NCBI GenBank assembly: GCA_963794745.1 | Contig: CAWCEZ010000006.1 | Span: forward strand, 372,001-436,000 | Length of the DNA stretch: 64,000 bases | Reading direction: 5' to 3' | From: Fen-671 sp963794745 | GTDB taxonomy: Bacteria; Actinomycetota; Acidimicrobiia; Acidimicrobiales; Palsa-688 | In this document: positions 30,794 to 40,012 of the stretch, one piece after another | How positions within the stretch are numbered: position 1 is the first letter of the stretch | Layout of the letters: each line of letters opens with the position of its first letter | Notes under the pieces: generated by a model | What the model was told of the DNA's origin: nothing | Databases searched by the model: none | The model's input: the letters and a program-made list of their open reading frames with translations, nothing else | Program-made: the position numbers and the translations under genes

Positions 30794-31075
30794 ATGCCAA
30801 GGGTGCGGGTATGCCTTCCCGAGGACATCTACCGAGCCGTGAAGGACCGTGGGCTACCCGCGTCGGAGCTCTTGCAGCGGGCGGTGCGGGCCGAGCTGCG
30901 CCGCCAGGCGCTGCTCGAGGAGACAGACCGTTATCTTCAGGACCTCGTCGCCGAGGTCGGGGTTCCTAACCCTGACGCCATAGGCGAAGCAGACGCGCTC
31001 TCGCAGCGGGTTCGCCGCACGCGTCCCGGCCGAAGTGCCTCATGGGCGTGCTCGTGCTCGGCTCTGGTGCCGTGA
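30794..31075 (+). CDS. VapB-like antitoxin
   Basis: About 93 residues: MPRVRVCLPEDIYRAVKDRGLPASELLQRAVRAEL is a short ribbon-helix-helix followed by a helical toxin-binding region (LLEETDRYLQDLVAEVG). The last 20 residues overlap the start of the decayed PIN gene. A -10-like CATAAT ends six bases before the ATG, suggesting leaderless transcription as in the other antitoxin genes of the window. Confidence 0.65.
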   Translation: MPRVRVCLPEDIYRAVKDRGLPASELLQRAVRAELRRQALLEETDRYLQDLVAEVGVPNPDAIGEADALSQRVRRTRPGRSASWACSCSALVP

Positions 31076-31429
31076 CCGGCTTAGCGCGGCGTAGCCAGGA
31101 CACCGCAGCCCTGATCGCAGTTTTCATGCGCGAGGGCGTCTAGCGCCCTCTCGTTCCTTCTGTCGTCCTCGTCGAGTGCATTAGCGGCCGGCAGCGTAAC
31201 GACGTCCCTCACCAATCGTTTCCTAAAGACCTGCGAGGTCATACAGGAAGTCCCGCAGCAACTTGCACGTTGTGCCCCGGTGCTGCGGGCGTCAGCGGGT
31301 AGAGGATCACCGGTCGACGCCTTGGCGGTGGCCGTGGCAGAACCAGGGGGCGCCGTGCTCAGTGGCGACTTGGCGGATCTTGGCGCGCCGGCGGCTCACG
31401 CCGACGACGTGATTGTCGTTCGCGCGTAA
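31042..31429 (+). pseudogene. PIN-domain toxin pseudogene
   Basis: Reading from ATG 31042: GVLVLGSGAVTGLARRSQDTA, an in-frame TAG at 31141, then RPLVPSVVLVECISGRQRNDV in the same frame. A one-base shift at about 31195 leads to LTNRFLKTCEVIQEVPQQL, and the reading goes on to VDALAVAVAEPGGAVLSGDLADL and DDVIVVRA, ending at 31429. This is the full length of a small PIN protein. The first acidic residue is replaced (LGSGA instead of LDTGA), there is a stop plus at least one frameshift, and so it is very likely dead. The preceding antitoxin may be an orphan. Confidence 0.65.
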
Positions 31430-31500
31430 CCCAACCACGGGCCCCGACGCGGAGGCTCCATTCCGTGCCCGTGCAGACAGGATCCGCATAAGGTTGCTGC

Positions 31501-32585
31501 GTGAGCCATGAGGTGCAAGGTGTGGTCGCCATCGAGCAGGGCAAGCCTGTGTCCCTGGAGACGATCGTGGTGCCCTCCCCGGGCCCGGTGAGGCGCTGGT
31601 CCGGGTGCAGGCGTGCGGGGTCTGCCATACCGACCTCCACTACCGAGAAGGCGGCATAACTGACCAGTTCCCGTTCCTGCTGGGCCATGAGGCGGCCGGT
31701 GAGGTGGTCGAAGTAGGCGCCGATGTCAGGGGCCTCAACCCCGGGACCTTCGTTGTGCTCAACTGGCGGGCCGTCTGCGGGCAGTGCCGGGCCTGCCGAA
31801 AGGGCAAGCCCCAGTACTGTTTTTCGACATTCAACGCCACGCAGAAAATGACCCTGAAGGACGGGACGCCCCTGACGCCCGCCCTCGGCATAGGGGCGTT
31901 CAGCGAGCTGACCTTGGTAGCGGCGGGCCAGTGCACCGAGGTCCCGCGCACCCGGCCCGAGGTGGCCGGACTGTTGGGCTGCGGGGTCATGGCCGGCCTG
32001 GGCGCCGTACTTCACACCGGGCAGGTGGGCCCGGGAGACAGTGTGGCCGTTTTCGGCTGCGGCGGTGTCGGGACGGCGGCCATTGCCGGGGCCAAGCTGG
32101 CGGGAGCGACGGTAGTGGTCGCGATCGACGTCGATGACCGAAAACTCGAACAAGCTCGGGCCTTCGGGGCCACTCACACCGTCAACTCCAGGCGCGAGGA
32201 CCCAGTCGCCGCTGTGCGCGCGTTCACTGGTTCATACGGCGCCGACGTGGCCGTGGAGGCGGTGGGCCGGCCCGAGGTGCTCGAGCAGGCGTTTTTCGCC
32301 CGCGACCTGGCCGGCACGGTTGTCCAGGTGGGGGTACCAACCCCTGACATGCGTTTCCCTGACCTGCCCATGCTCGAGTTTTTCGGGCGAGGCGGCGCAC
32401 TTAAGCCGTCGTGGTACGGCGACTGCCTACCCAGCCGCGACTTCCCCATGCTTATCGAGCTGTACCTCCAGGGCAGGTTGGACCTGGACAGGTTTGTCAG
32501 CGAGACGATCGGTATCGACGAAGTCGAGGCAGCTTTCGGCCGAATGGCCCGCGGGGAGGTCCTGCGCAGCGTGGTCGTCATATGA
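31501..32585 (+). CDS. mscR: S-(hydroxymethyl)mycothiol dehydrogenase, frameshifted near the start
   Basis: Zinc-dependent long-chain alcohol dehydrogenase. GTG 31501 gives SHEVQGVVAIEQGKPVSLE then IVVPSPGPG; a one-base shift at about 31588 continues as EALVRVQACGVCHTDLHYREG, with catalytic Zn Cys and the GHEAAGEV segment. Structural-Zn cysteines are in VCGQCRACRKGKPQYC. NAD site is FGCGGVG, with DVDDRKLEQARAFGATHTV following. The stretch STFNATQKMTLKDGTPLTPALGIGAF and the end RGGALKPSWYGDCLPSRDFPMLIELYLQG are diagnostic of the mycothiol-dependent formaldehyde dehydrogenase subgroup. It oxidises the mycothiol-formaldehyde adduct and reduces S-nitrosomycothiol. Confidence 0.88.
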
Positions 32586-32781
32586 CCGAGATGCCCGCCC
32601 GGCCCTAATAGGCCCCGGCTGCTCGAAGAAGTGGCGCCCTGTTCCCCACCGAACAACTCCTGCCACCTCGCGAACAACGCCCTGACCCGGGCTTTCGGTG
32701 GAGGTGATGGGACTTGCCGGCCGGGAGACCGCACGGAGTTGCGCCTTGTCCGATCTGGTAGTCGGCCCTCGCGGCGGGGGC

Positions 32782-33117
32782 TCAGCGCACGAGGGTGTCG
32801 TAGAGGAGGCCCAGACGGCCACAAGCCCTCCTTATACCGGGGCTATCGTCCCGGCTGGATGCCAGTACCCGAGCAGGGAACGATTCGGCAGCAGCCACGA
32901 CCTCGGCTACCAGGGTCGACAGGCCTGTCTCCTTAGCGCCGAGGGTTCCCATGCGCCACGCTAAGTTCCGCATCGGCCTGATCGTGAACTCGTCAGGAAG
33001 CTCGACCAGCGCGGCATCGAGGACCTGCCGCTCCGAGACGTCTAGATTGCCGACCAGGGCGCCGGACTGGCCCGGGCTGCGCCACAGATGGCACCTCGAG
33101 GACGGCGTTCGGAGGTC
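32782..33117 (-). other. weak open frame, possible 3' part of the next gene
   Basis: One minus-strand frame reads SERQVLDAALVELPDEFTIRP then RNLAWRMGTLGAKETGLSTL, which has protein-like composition. It could be a small gene or a further shifted part of the gene at 33118-33870. Family not recognised. Confidence 0.3.
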
Positions 33118-33870
33118 CTAGGCCAGCGCGCCGGTAAGGACACCGAACCCGAAATCCTCGGTCCAGTCGAGTTCGTAGAAATCGTGCCGGTGTCTCATAC
33201 ATGTCAAAAAATGCAATCCACCCAATGCCGTGCGGCACGTCAGCACTGCGCCCGGCCAACGCCAGCCCGAGGCGGGCGGGTGCCACTGAGAGCAAGAGCC
33301 GCTCGTGCTCGACCGGTTCGATGACTTCGTGCTCAGGCAACGCGAGCCCCGGGAACTGCGCTCCCCAGGGTGCGACCATGGCCAAGAAGTCGGCTTTCTC
33401 GTCCTCGTCGTCCTCCCAGTGCGCGGCGAAGTGGAAGTCCGCGTGTTGGGAAAGCCAAACCGCCTTCTCCTGCGACGCGAACCGGCTTATCGGGACGCTC
33501 CAACGGCCTCGAATGACATCGCCAACGTCGTACTCGTCGAGGTCCTCGAGGTCTGGAGGCCCCAACTCTCCCGTGTCCCAGGGGCGGCTAGGCGCCGACC
33601 GGTCTGTCAGGTTGTCCAAGAGCACCGGGACAAGGCCACGCGCTGCCGCCGGCACACGGAGCGCCTGCCAGACGGGCCCCGGATCTCGAGCACATCGTTA
33701 CTAGCCCACAGCGAGGGAGGTGCGTCATGCGCCGTGTCGCTAACTCGAGCCTTCACGGCTTTGCCGGCCGGGAGCTGGACGCTACCAATACTTACAGAGC
33801 TGCCGTCAGGAAGCCCGTGGTTTACGTCCACGGGCCAGTCTGTCACGCAGTGCTGGGTCGGGTGCCCCAC
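33118..33870 (-). CDS. uncharacterised protein, frameshifted twice
   Basis: Three frames join into about 250 residues: VNHGLPDGSSVSIGSVQLPA (from 33870), then after about 33675 VWQALRVPAAARGLVPVLLDN and RPWDTGELGPPDLEDLDEYD, then WSVPISRFASQEKAVWLSQH, GIGWIAFFDMYETP, and after about 33185 HDFYELDWTEDFGFGVLTGALA with a stop. The pattern of a Val/Leu 'LVPVLLDNL' strand followed by RPWDTGEL resembles the N-terminal part of DUF4253-type proteins, but I cannot confirm the family. No signal peptide or membrane segment. Confidence 0.5.
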
Positions 33871-33941
33871 TGGGCCCGAAGGGCGTGCAACCGCGTGGCC
33901 AGATAACGGGCACCGGGACCACCGAGAACCGACGTGAAGCT

Positions 33942-33963
33942 GGCCGTTTGTGGAAAACGGTCC
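33942..33963 (-). terminator. hairpin after the SDR gene
   Basis: Inverted repeat GGCCGTTT / AAACGGTCC (one bulge) about 25 bases beyond the stop of the minus-strand SDR at 33986. There are no long T-runs; moderate candidate. Confidence 0.4.
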
Positions 33964-33985
33964 GCACGCTATCGCGCAAACGTCA

Positions 33986-34909
33986 TTAGGAGATGAAGCG
34001 GTGGATGGCCTCGTTGGCGTGGTACTGAAACGACGGGTTGGCGAAGTCGGGGAAGATGTTGGCTTGGTTGACCAAGGGACCGGTTATCGTGTTGGCTGCG
34101 CTGGCGTAGAACACGCCGCTAGACAGAGCCGGGTCGGTGACGCCGTCGACCAGTCGCTTCGCGCCCACCTCAAGTTTGTGGGAGATACCCAGGCGAGGCA
34201 TGACGTATTTGGCCGCTATACGTTGCGGTAGCTTAAGGTCGTTGGGGGCGTGGGTGCCGGTGGTGTTCCCGGGGCTCACGGTGATAAAGCGGCGGTCCGG
34301 GTACTGGCGGGCCACGCAGGCCATCCACAGGGCCCCGATGTACTTGACCTGCCCGTAGTGCAAAAAGAGGTCAGTTTTGCGGGAGGCGAAATAGCTGCCG
34401 TCGATGACAGTGGCGAGCTCGTCAGCGGAGGTGGATACGAAGGTGGGCCGTTTCATCCGCATCTTCGGAATTCCCCTGGCTTGCTCACTTCCGGCTAAGA
34501 CCGCCACCTCGCCAAGGCGGTCCTCGCTCAGCAGCGCCTCCAGGAGGACAACGTGGCCAAGAACGTTCTGCGCGAACATGTAAGTGGCCCCGTCAGCGGT
34601 CAAGTCCATGGGAGTTTTGCCGCCCATTCCGCCGGCGATCATGACCAGCACGTCGAGGGGCCCCTTGATGCCCGCCAGGCCGGCGTGGACCGAACCCAGA
34701 TCGGCGACGTCCATGAGAACGATGTCAAAGATCTGCCGGCGGGTCGCGGCTTCGAGCTCGGCCTTTGCCATTATCGCCCGGTCTTTATTCCGGCACGCTA
34801 AGTAGATCCGCGCCACCTCGCGACGTAGGGCCAGTTGCCGGGCCACGTCCTTGCCGATCCCGGCGTTGGCGCCCGTGATCAGTACCGTCTTTCCTGGGAG
34901 TGTGCTCAC
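33986..34909 (-). CDS. SDR-family oxidoreductase
   Basis: 307 residues. N-terminal cofactor motif TGANAGIG (about residue 12), followed by RNKDRA and the MDVADLGSV acidic region. The usual NNAG is MIAGG here. The active site is in the order Ser (LAGSEQ) and YGQVKY (Tyr-x-x-x-Lys). The C-terminal part (VSPGNTTGTHAPNDL) is typical of the protochlorophyllide-reductase/retinol-dehydrogenase-like branch. GTG start with AGAGGAAAT upstream. A TetR fragment lies just upstream on the same strand. Confidence 0.82.
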   Translation of the reverse strand: MSTLPGKTVLITGANAGIGKDVARQLALRREVARIYLACRNKDRAIMAKAELEAATRRQIFDIVLMDVADLGSVHAGLAGIKGPLDVLVMIAGGMGGKTPMDLTADGATYMFAQNVLGHVVLLEALLSEDRLGEVAVLAGSEQARGIPKMRMKRPTFVSTSADELATVIDGSYFASRKTDLFLHYGQVKYIGALWMACVARQYPDRRFITVSPGNTTGTHAPNDLKLPQRIAAKYVMPRLGISHKLEVGAKRLVDGVTDPALSSGVFYASAANTITGPLVNQANIFPDFANPSFQYHANEAIHRFIS

Positions 34910-35074
34910 TGGTATTTCCTCTCGTTTTCTGTGGCCTAGTCAGGCAGGACAGCTCTTGGCGGGTTTCGTCCACCGGTTGACCCGTAGCGGTTGACGAGCA
35001 CTGCGAGCCGGCACTTTCGGGCCTGACGGCATCGAATTCGTCGCAGTCGTTCGCGCTGACCACCGGCGGCGATA

Positions 35075-35308
35075 AAGATGGCCCGAAGCAGGGACGGCAG
35101 GTCAGCAGGGCTGACTTATATTGAAAATAGTGGTATATCTGGCTTCGCGAAGCAGGAGCGCGAGCACCGACTTCATCCAAACTGGCCTCCAGCGCACCCT
35201 TTCAGCCACTACTTCCGCCGCTGCTCCGACGATCTGTAGACGAGCCACGCGACCCCGCTCGGTCACGGGCTTTGCCGCCGCGACGGCACGCTCGCCCGTG
35301 GACTTCAT
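35075..35308 (-). pseudogene. TetR-family regulator, N-terminal fragment
   Basis: From ATG 35308: TERGRVARLQIVGAAAEVVAERV is the first helix of a TetR DNA-binding domain. A shift at about 35190 leads to SLDEVGARAPASRSQIYHYFQYKSALL, the helix-turn-helix with the IYHYF signature. The ligand-binding domain is absent: the frame continues into sequence without similarity and the next gene starts within 130 bases. It is a remnant, possibly the former regulator of the SDR at 33986. Confidence 0.55.
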
Positions 35309-35396
35309 GATCCATGCAAAATATGGCGAGTTCCATACGAGCCAGCCCACCAATACTTCTGCAACGGTGAGGAGGCGGGATCTGGAGCCACCTCGA

Positions 35397-35690
35397 TCAG
35401 CTAGGGAGGCCGTCGAGCAAGCTGAAACGGGCATCCATCGCGACACTTCGGACATCGATCAGCTGCTGATATCCAGGCGAGTTGTACCACTTGATGGCCG
35501 TCTCATGGTCGGGGAACCGCATGAGTGCCCCTGAAGTGAGCGAGCCATCGCCGTGCAGGATCTCCCAGTTAGCGTTGGCGAGAACCTCGCCTCCGTGGTC
35601 TTTGGCCGTCCGCCCGGCCTTGGGACCGTATTTCTCACGGTAAACATCCGGGTCGTTGACGGTGAATTCGACAATTACGTATGCGCTCAT
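35397..35690 (-). CDS. DUF1330 domain protein
   Basis: 97 residues: AYVIVEFTVNDPDVYREKYGP and GDGSLTSGALMRFPDHETAIKWYNSPGYQQLID are the standard DUF1330 (dimeric alpha/beta ferredoxin-like fold) motifs, including the WYNSPxYQ box. Complete, cytoplasmic, function unknown. It probably forms a unit with the SDR just upstream on the same strand. Confidence 0.85.
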   Translation of the reverse strand: MSAYVIVEFTVNDPDVYREKYGPKAGRTAKDHGGEVLANANWEILHGDGSLTSGALMRFPDHETAIKWYNSPGYQQLIDVRSVAMDARFSLLDGLPS

Positions 35691-35763
35691 GTGGGTACTC
35701 CTCAGTTGTTAGTTGTGATGTCTGTTCTCGGTCTTCACTCTTAAACGTCACCGCCGACAGGCG

Positions 35764-36514
35764 TTACGTCGCTACCCGGCCTCCATCGACCGCAAGAGTG
35801 ACGCCTTGGACGAAGCTGGCATCATCACTGGCGAGGAAGACGATCGCCGCAGCAAGTTCCTCGGGCTCAGCTACGCGACCTGCTGGTGCTAGTGCTGCGA
35901 GCTGATTCACCATCTCCTCGGGGACTGCTTCCATCATGCGGGTGCGCGTCGGGCCGGGGGCAACGGCATTGACCCGAACACCACTCGGGCCGTATTCGGC
36001 GGCCCAGGCCTTGGTCAACAGTTCGAGAGCTGCTCGGCTGGCGCCGTACATAGCCATGCCGGCCTGTCCAAAGCTCGCGACCATCGTGGAGATGTTGACG
36101 ATCGAGCCCCATCCGCGTGTCGGCCATGGCTGGCGCCAGTGACGCGACGAGGAAGAACGGGATCTTGACGTTCACTGCAAAGGTCTCGTCGAACTCTGCT
36201 TCGGTGGCTGCGTTGCTTGGTCCGAGCAAGGCGACGCCAGCGTTGTTGATGAGGATGTCGACGTGACCGTCGCCCGCCTCAGTGGCCCACTCGACCAGGT
36301 CCTGGGCCGATTCCAGGTCGCTCAACGTGGTGAGGCTGAACGTTGCGCTACCGCCGCTGCCTTCGATCTCGGCGACCACGTCTTTGGCTCGTTGTTCGTT
36401 GCGCCCGACTACCAGTACGTGAGCGCCGCGGGCGGCCAAGGCGATGGCCGTAGCCTTGCCGATCCCGCTCGTCGAGCCCGTAACCAGAGCAGTCTTGCCT
36501 CTTAGATCAGTCAT
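35764..36514 (-). CDS. SDR-family 3-oxoacyl-ACP-reductase-like protein, frameshifted
   Basis: The first part has TGSTSGIGKATA, VVGRNEQRA and NNAGVALLG. A shift at about 36110 is needed to reach VASFGQAGMAMYGASRAALEL and RVNAVAPGPTRTRM, ending with LASDDASFVQGVTLAVDGGR. This is a complete classical SDR of about 250 residues. The catalytic Tyr is present, but the Lys four residues later appears as Arg (YGASR). Arg in that position is unusual and should lower activity. It is divergent from the TetR gene at 36614 and probably controlled by it. Confidence 0.78.
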
Positions 36515-36543
36515 GCGTTGGTTTGTCCTCTCTCGTCAAAATT

Positions 36544-36606
36544 GGGTTGTGTAACTCACTATGACACAAGCGGACTGGGTTGTCAAACTCAAAATCTTGC
36601 TAGGAT
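36544..36606 (+). promoter_or_regulatory. divergent promoter region with direct repeats and palindrome
   Basis: Two direct repeats GGGTTGTGTAACTCA (36544-36558) and GGGTTGTCAAACTCA (36578-36592), and a palindrome TTGTGT N11 ACACAA (36547-36569). On the minus strand TTGACA N17 CATAGT would drive the SDR. On the plus strand TAGGAT (36601-36606) lies seven bases before ATG 36614, as expected of a leaderless mRNA. This is a good candidate TetR operator. Confidence 0.55.
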
Positions 36607-36613
36607 GGGTGGC

Positions 36614-37220
36614 ATGGTCAACGAGACGAGTGACCGGCCGAAGCTCACCCCCAAGGGAGCACGCACCCGGGCACGAATAGTGGAGGAGGCCGCCGCCCTG
36701 ATCCATGAGCGCGGGGTGGCAGCGACAACCTTGGAAGACGTCAAGGCGGCGGCGGGAGTCAGCGGCTCTCAGATGTACCACTACTTCCCCGACAAGAACG
36801 AACTCGTGCAGGCGGTCATCGACTACCAAGCCGACACCATCGTCAATCGCCAGCGGCACGCGCTCGGCAGCGCGAACGGAGTCGAAGCCTGGCGGAACAT
36901 GGTGATCACCGCAGCGAAGCGCACCAAAGCGAAGGGGGGCTGCCCACTTGGCTCGCTCGTTGGTCAACTCGCCGAGAGTGACCCCGAGGCCCGAGCGCTC
37001 ATTGCGGCAGGGTTCGATCAGTGGGCAGCCGCCATCAGCGATGGACTCAGATCCCTTCATGCCGACGGGAAAGCTCCGGTCCGACATCGACCCGGACGAC
37101 CTGGCCACTACTCTGCTCGCCGCGCTCGAAGGAGGACTTCTACTCGCCCAGGTACTTCGGAGTTCCCGCCCGATCGAAACTGCGGTCAATACCCTCCTCG
37201 CCCTTGCCATCGGCAGATGA
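36614..37220 (+). CDS. TetR-family regulator, frameshifted
   Basis: DNA-binding domain: KGARTRARIVEEAAALIHER then GVAATTLEDVKAAAGVSGSQMYHYFPDKNELVQAVI. The ligand-binding part has GGCPLGSLVGQLAE, typical of the TetR_C subgroup related to LmrA/YxaF. At about 37065 a one-base shift restores KLRSDIDPDDLATTLLAALEGGLLLAQVLRS and the end ALAIGR. About 200 residues, normal. Divergent from the SDR at 36514. Confidence 0.8.
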
Positions 37221-37449
37221 GCCCAAGCCGGGCTCGTTCACAGCCATCGCCGAGGTCGGCTCACGGCTCTTGGATGATGCACGTGCATCCACACGATGCG
37301 CTTGCGGACTCGCTGCCGTTCGTGATGCGCGACACCTCGTCGCTCCCAGTGGGTTGCTCAGGTCTGGCTTTTCGTGAGCTCATTCAGCCGAGCCTGACTG
37401 CTCGTGCAGCTTGGACGTGGACCGGCCTCGTCAAGAGGAACGGAATTTC

Positions 37450-37762
37450 GTGACAGCTCCTGCCGTGGGGAAGACGTTCCACCTCGACCTCGACGGGACG
37501 GCAATTGCCGGCCGCTACATCGAAGTAGATCCGCCCGCACCGCATGCTGCTTGGATGGGACCGTGAAGGAACCGACACGGCGACGCCGACACCTACATTC
37601 ATTGAGATCACGCTCACCCCGACAGATGACGGCACAAACGTGAGGGTGCAATTCTCCGGCCTAAGTGCGGAGGATGCCGCTTTCTATCCGCAACTCTGGG
37701 TGCGTCACCTTGACCGGATCGCAACTGCCTTGGCTGGCGCCGAACCCGCGCATGGCAACTGA
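37450..37762 (+). pseudogene. SRPBCC/AHSA1-domain C-terminal fragment
   Basis: GKTFHLDLDGTAIAGRYIEVDPP then, after a shift at about 37530, RMLLGWDREGTDTATPTPTFIEITLTPTDDGTNVRVQFSG and LWVRHLDRIATALAG: the second half of an AHSA1/activator-of-Hsp90-like SRPBCC domain. The first half is not recognisable in the 230 bases upstream in any frame, although single pieces (QVWLFVSSFS) hint that it is there with more indels. Either badly sequenced or a real remnant. Confidence 0.5.
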
Positions 37763-37850
37763 GTCAGGAGACCGCATCCTCTGAGGTCAATCCTAAAGTC
37801 CGCTACTGGAGCCGCGGCAGGGCCGGAGCAGACGCCGTCAAGGGCGCCCA

Positions 37851-38447
37851 CTGACGGCGAAAGGTCGAGCCACGCGTCGACGGATCGTGGGCACGGCAGC
37901 CGATCTCATGGTTGAGCGGGGAGTTTCGGCGGTGAGCTTGGAGGACGTGGGACGTGCCACATCTACCAGCAAGTCGCAGATGTACCACTACTTCGCCAGT
38001 AAGGACGACCTCGTAGCTGCCGTCGTCATCTGTGTTCAGGACCGGATCATGGCTTTCCACGGTGACCTGCTCGTCGCGGTCGAATCGGTGGACGGCCTGC
38101 GAGGTTGGGCTGATTCCGTTGTTGCATTCCACCGGCGGGGGCCACGGTGGACCGGCTGTCCTCTCGGCACCCTGTCCAATGAGCTAATGAGTGTGGCCGT
38201 AATCGGTCGCCTCGAGGTACAGGAGGCCTTCGGCTCCTGGCAGCTCCTCCTCACACGTACCTTGGTGCGGCTCCAGGACTCGGGGAAATTGCGGGCCGAT
38301 GCCGATCCGGAGCGCCTGGCCACAGCAACACTGGCCTCACTCGAGGGTGGTCTGCTCATGTCAAAGGCGCTCCAGGACGAGGCCCCGCTTGCCATCGCAC
38401 TTGATGCCGCACTTGGTCATCTGGCGACATTTGCCAGCAGCCAATAG
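37851..38447 (+). CDS. TetR-family regulator
   Basis: About 198 residues: TAKGRATRRRIVGTAADLMVER then GVSAVSLEDVGRATSTSKSQMYHYFASKDDLVAAVV, and a ligand domain with CPLGTLSNELMS and ATATLASLEGGLLMSKALQDE. It is similar to the TetR at 36614. No ATG or GTG precedes the helix-turn-helix in frame; the first GTG (37887) lies inside helix 1, so the start is probably hidden by an indel. The frame is open from about 37803. Confidence 0.78.
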   Translation: MTAKGRATRRRIVGTAADLMVERGVSAVSLEDVGRATSTSKSQMYHYFASKDDLVAAVVICVQDRIMAFHGDLLVAVESVDGLRGWADSVVAFHRRGPRWTGCPLGTLSNELMSVAVIGRLEVQEAFGSWQLLLTRTLVRLQDSGKLRADADPERLATATLASLEGGLLMSKALQDEAPLAIALDAALGHLATFASSQ

Positions 38448-38827
38448 CCCGCTCGCCAGTCGAGTTAACTCAGGAACAACGGCAGGGGAACGAGGACTAG
38501 TTGCAATGGATCGAGGTTGACGTAGACGAGGACGGGGAACCCGAGGTCAGCGCAATCTTCCCAACTCGGCTCACCGAGGCAAATCGAGACCGCCGATCCG
38601 AGCCTCTCGGAACTCGTCCCACCGATCCTCGGGGCGACCGCACACATTGAGCCCCGTTGAGCCCGTCAGGTCGGCCTGCGAGGCATTCCCCGCGCCCCAC
38701 CTCGACCTCGACAAACACGCCCCGCTCGTAGTTGACCCTCGTAACGCGAGCCTCAACCTTCGGCCGTAAGCAGGTGCCGGTCCATTCAGGCCAAACCAAC
38801 AGAGGAGGTCGATTACTGTCGCCCGTA
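38448..38827 (+). other. intergenic, no supported gene
   Basis: About 380 bases. Minus-strand frames contain protein-like pieces (RVTRVNYERGVFVEVEVG; DRWDEFREARIGGLDLPR) in different frames, possibly a small broken gene. The 18-mer TTGAGCCCCGTTGAGCCC at 38647 also occurs at 30724. AGAGGAGG lies at 38800-38809, too far from GTG 38828 for ideal use. Confidence 0.35.
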
Positions 38828-39824
38828 GTGAGCGACACGCGCCACCAGCCTGACGAGGCCCTTCCCACGGTGTCGGTGATCGTCCCGACCTTTCGTCGCA
38901 GTGAGTGCATGAAGGAGTCCTTGCAGCCGTTGCTCGCCGATCCGGCGACGACCGAACTGGTCGTGGTCGTGGATGGCCAGGACGCGGCATCCGCGAGCGT
39001 CGTGGACCAGTTTGCCTCAGTCGACCGACGGGTGACCCTTGTGATGCCCCCTCATGGGGGGAAGAGAAGCGCACTAGCGGCGGGTCTCAAGGAGGCAACC
39101 GGCGACGTAGTGCTATTGATCGACGATGACGTGGTCGCCGGGCCAGGCCTCGTCACTGGCCACGCTCGCCACCACAAGCCAGGAGAGCGCCTGGTCGTCG
39201 CCGGTTACATGCCATGCTGGGAGACGCCTTCAGCCAAGGGAGTGGCGTTTTTCACCAAGGAGTACGGAGCTTCCTACGAAAGGCATTCCGCGGCGATCGA
39301 AAGCGAGCCCTCGCTGCTGCTCCGCCAGCTATGGGGCGGGAACGTCTCGTTGCGCCGGTCGGACTGTGAAGCCGTCGGTTTCACGCCATGGCCGTTCCGC
39401 CACGAGGACCGGGAATTCGGCCTGAGATGCCTCCGCCAGGGAATGTCCGGCCTTTTCGATCGCCAGCTCTACGCAGAGCACCATCATTTCAGGGATGCGA
39501 GACATTTCTTGGCAGACCACCGTGCGTGGGGCGCGGGCGACGCGTGCCTCGCGCGAGCGGTTCACCGAACTGATCGGGCCGTTCGACCCGGACGACGAAC
39601 TACGCCGTGCCGGGCCGATCGTAAGTGTGCTGTTGTCCCACATGTCGACCCCGCGGCGTAGCCCCCTGGTCACGACGCCGCTCGTGGCCCTCGCCCGAGT
39701 GGCGAGCTTCTTGCGTATAGGCAGGGTCGAAGCGAGGGCCTATTTCATCGCTTGCCGCATCGAGTCCCGCGTCGGTTCCGTGCAATTCCGCCATGGAACG
39801 GGGCCCCTGGGGCCCGAAGGATGA
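38828..39824 (+). CDS. family 2 glycosyltransferase, frameshifted
   Basis: GT-A fold: PTVSVIVPTFRR, ELVVVVDGQDAAS, GGKRSALAAGLKEATGDVVLLIDDDV (with the DDD metal site), then LWGGNVSLRR and FRHEDREFGLRCLRQG, the ED acceptor-site motif. At about 39540 a one-base shift continues as RERFTELIGPFDPDDELRRAG to 39824. About 330 residues. No membrane segment, so probably a soluble glycosyltransferase of surface polysaccharide or glycolipid synthesis. Start GTG 38828 chosen from where similarity begins. Confidence 0.8.
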
Positions 39825-40012
39825 CCGGGGCAAACCGGCGCGAACCGAAATCCTGAGACGGTGAAAAGACGTGCCTGCTGCCGTTCGCTGGCAAGACCTA
39901 GCACCCCGACCGCGCCCACTACTTGCAACCATCGCAAATACGGAGCACCCAGGTCGGGCGGCCGTGATGGCCCGCGGGGTATGACGTCGGCAGTCACGCC
40001 CCGCCAACATGC

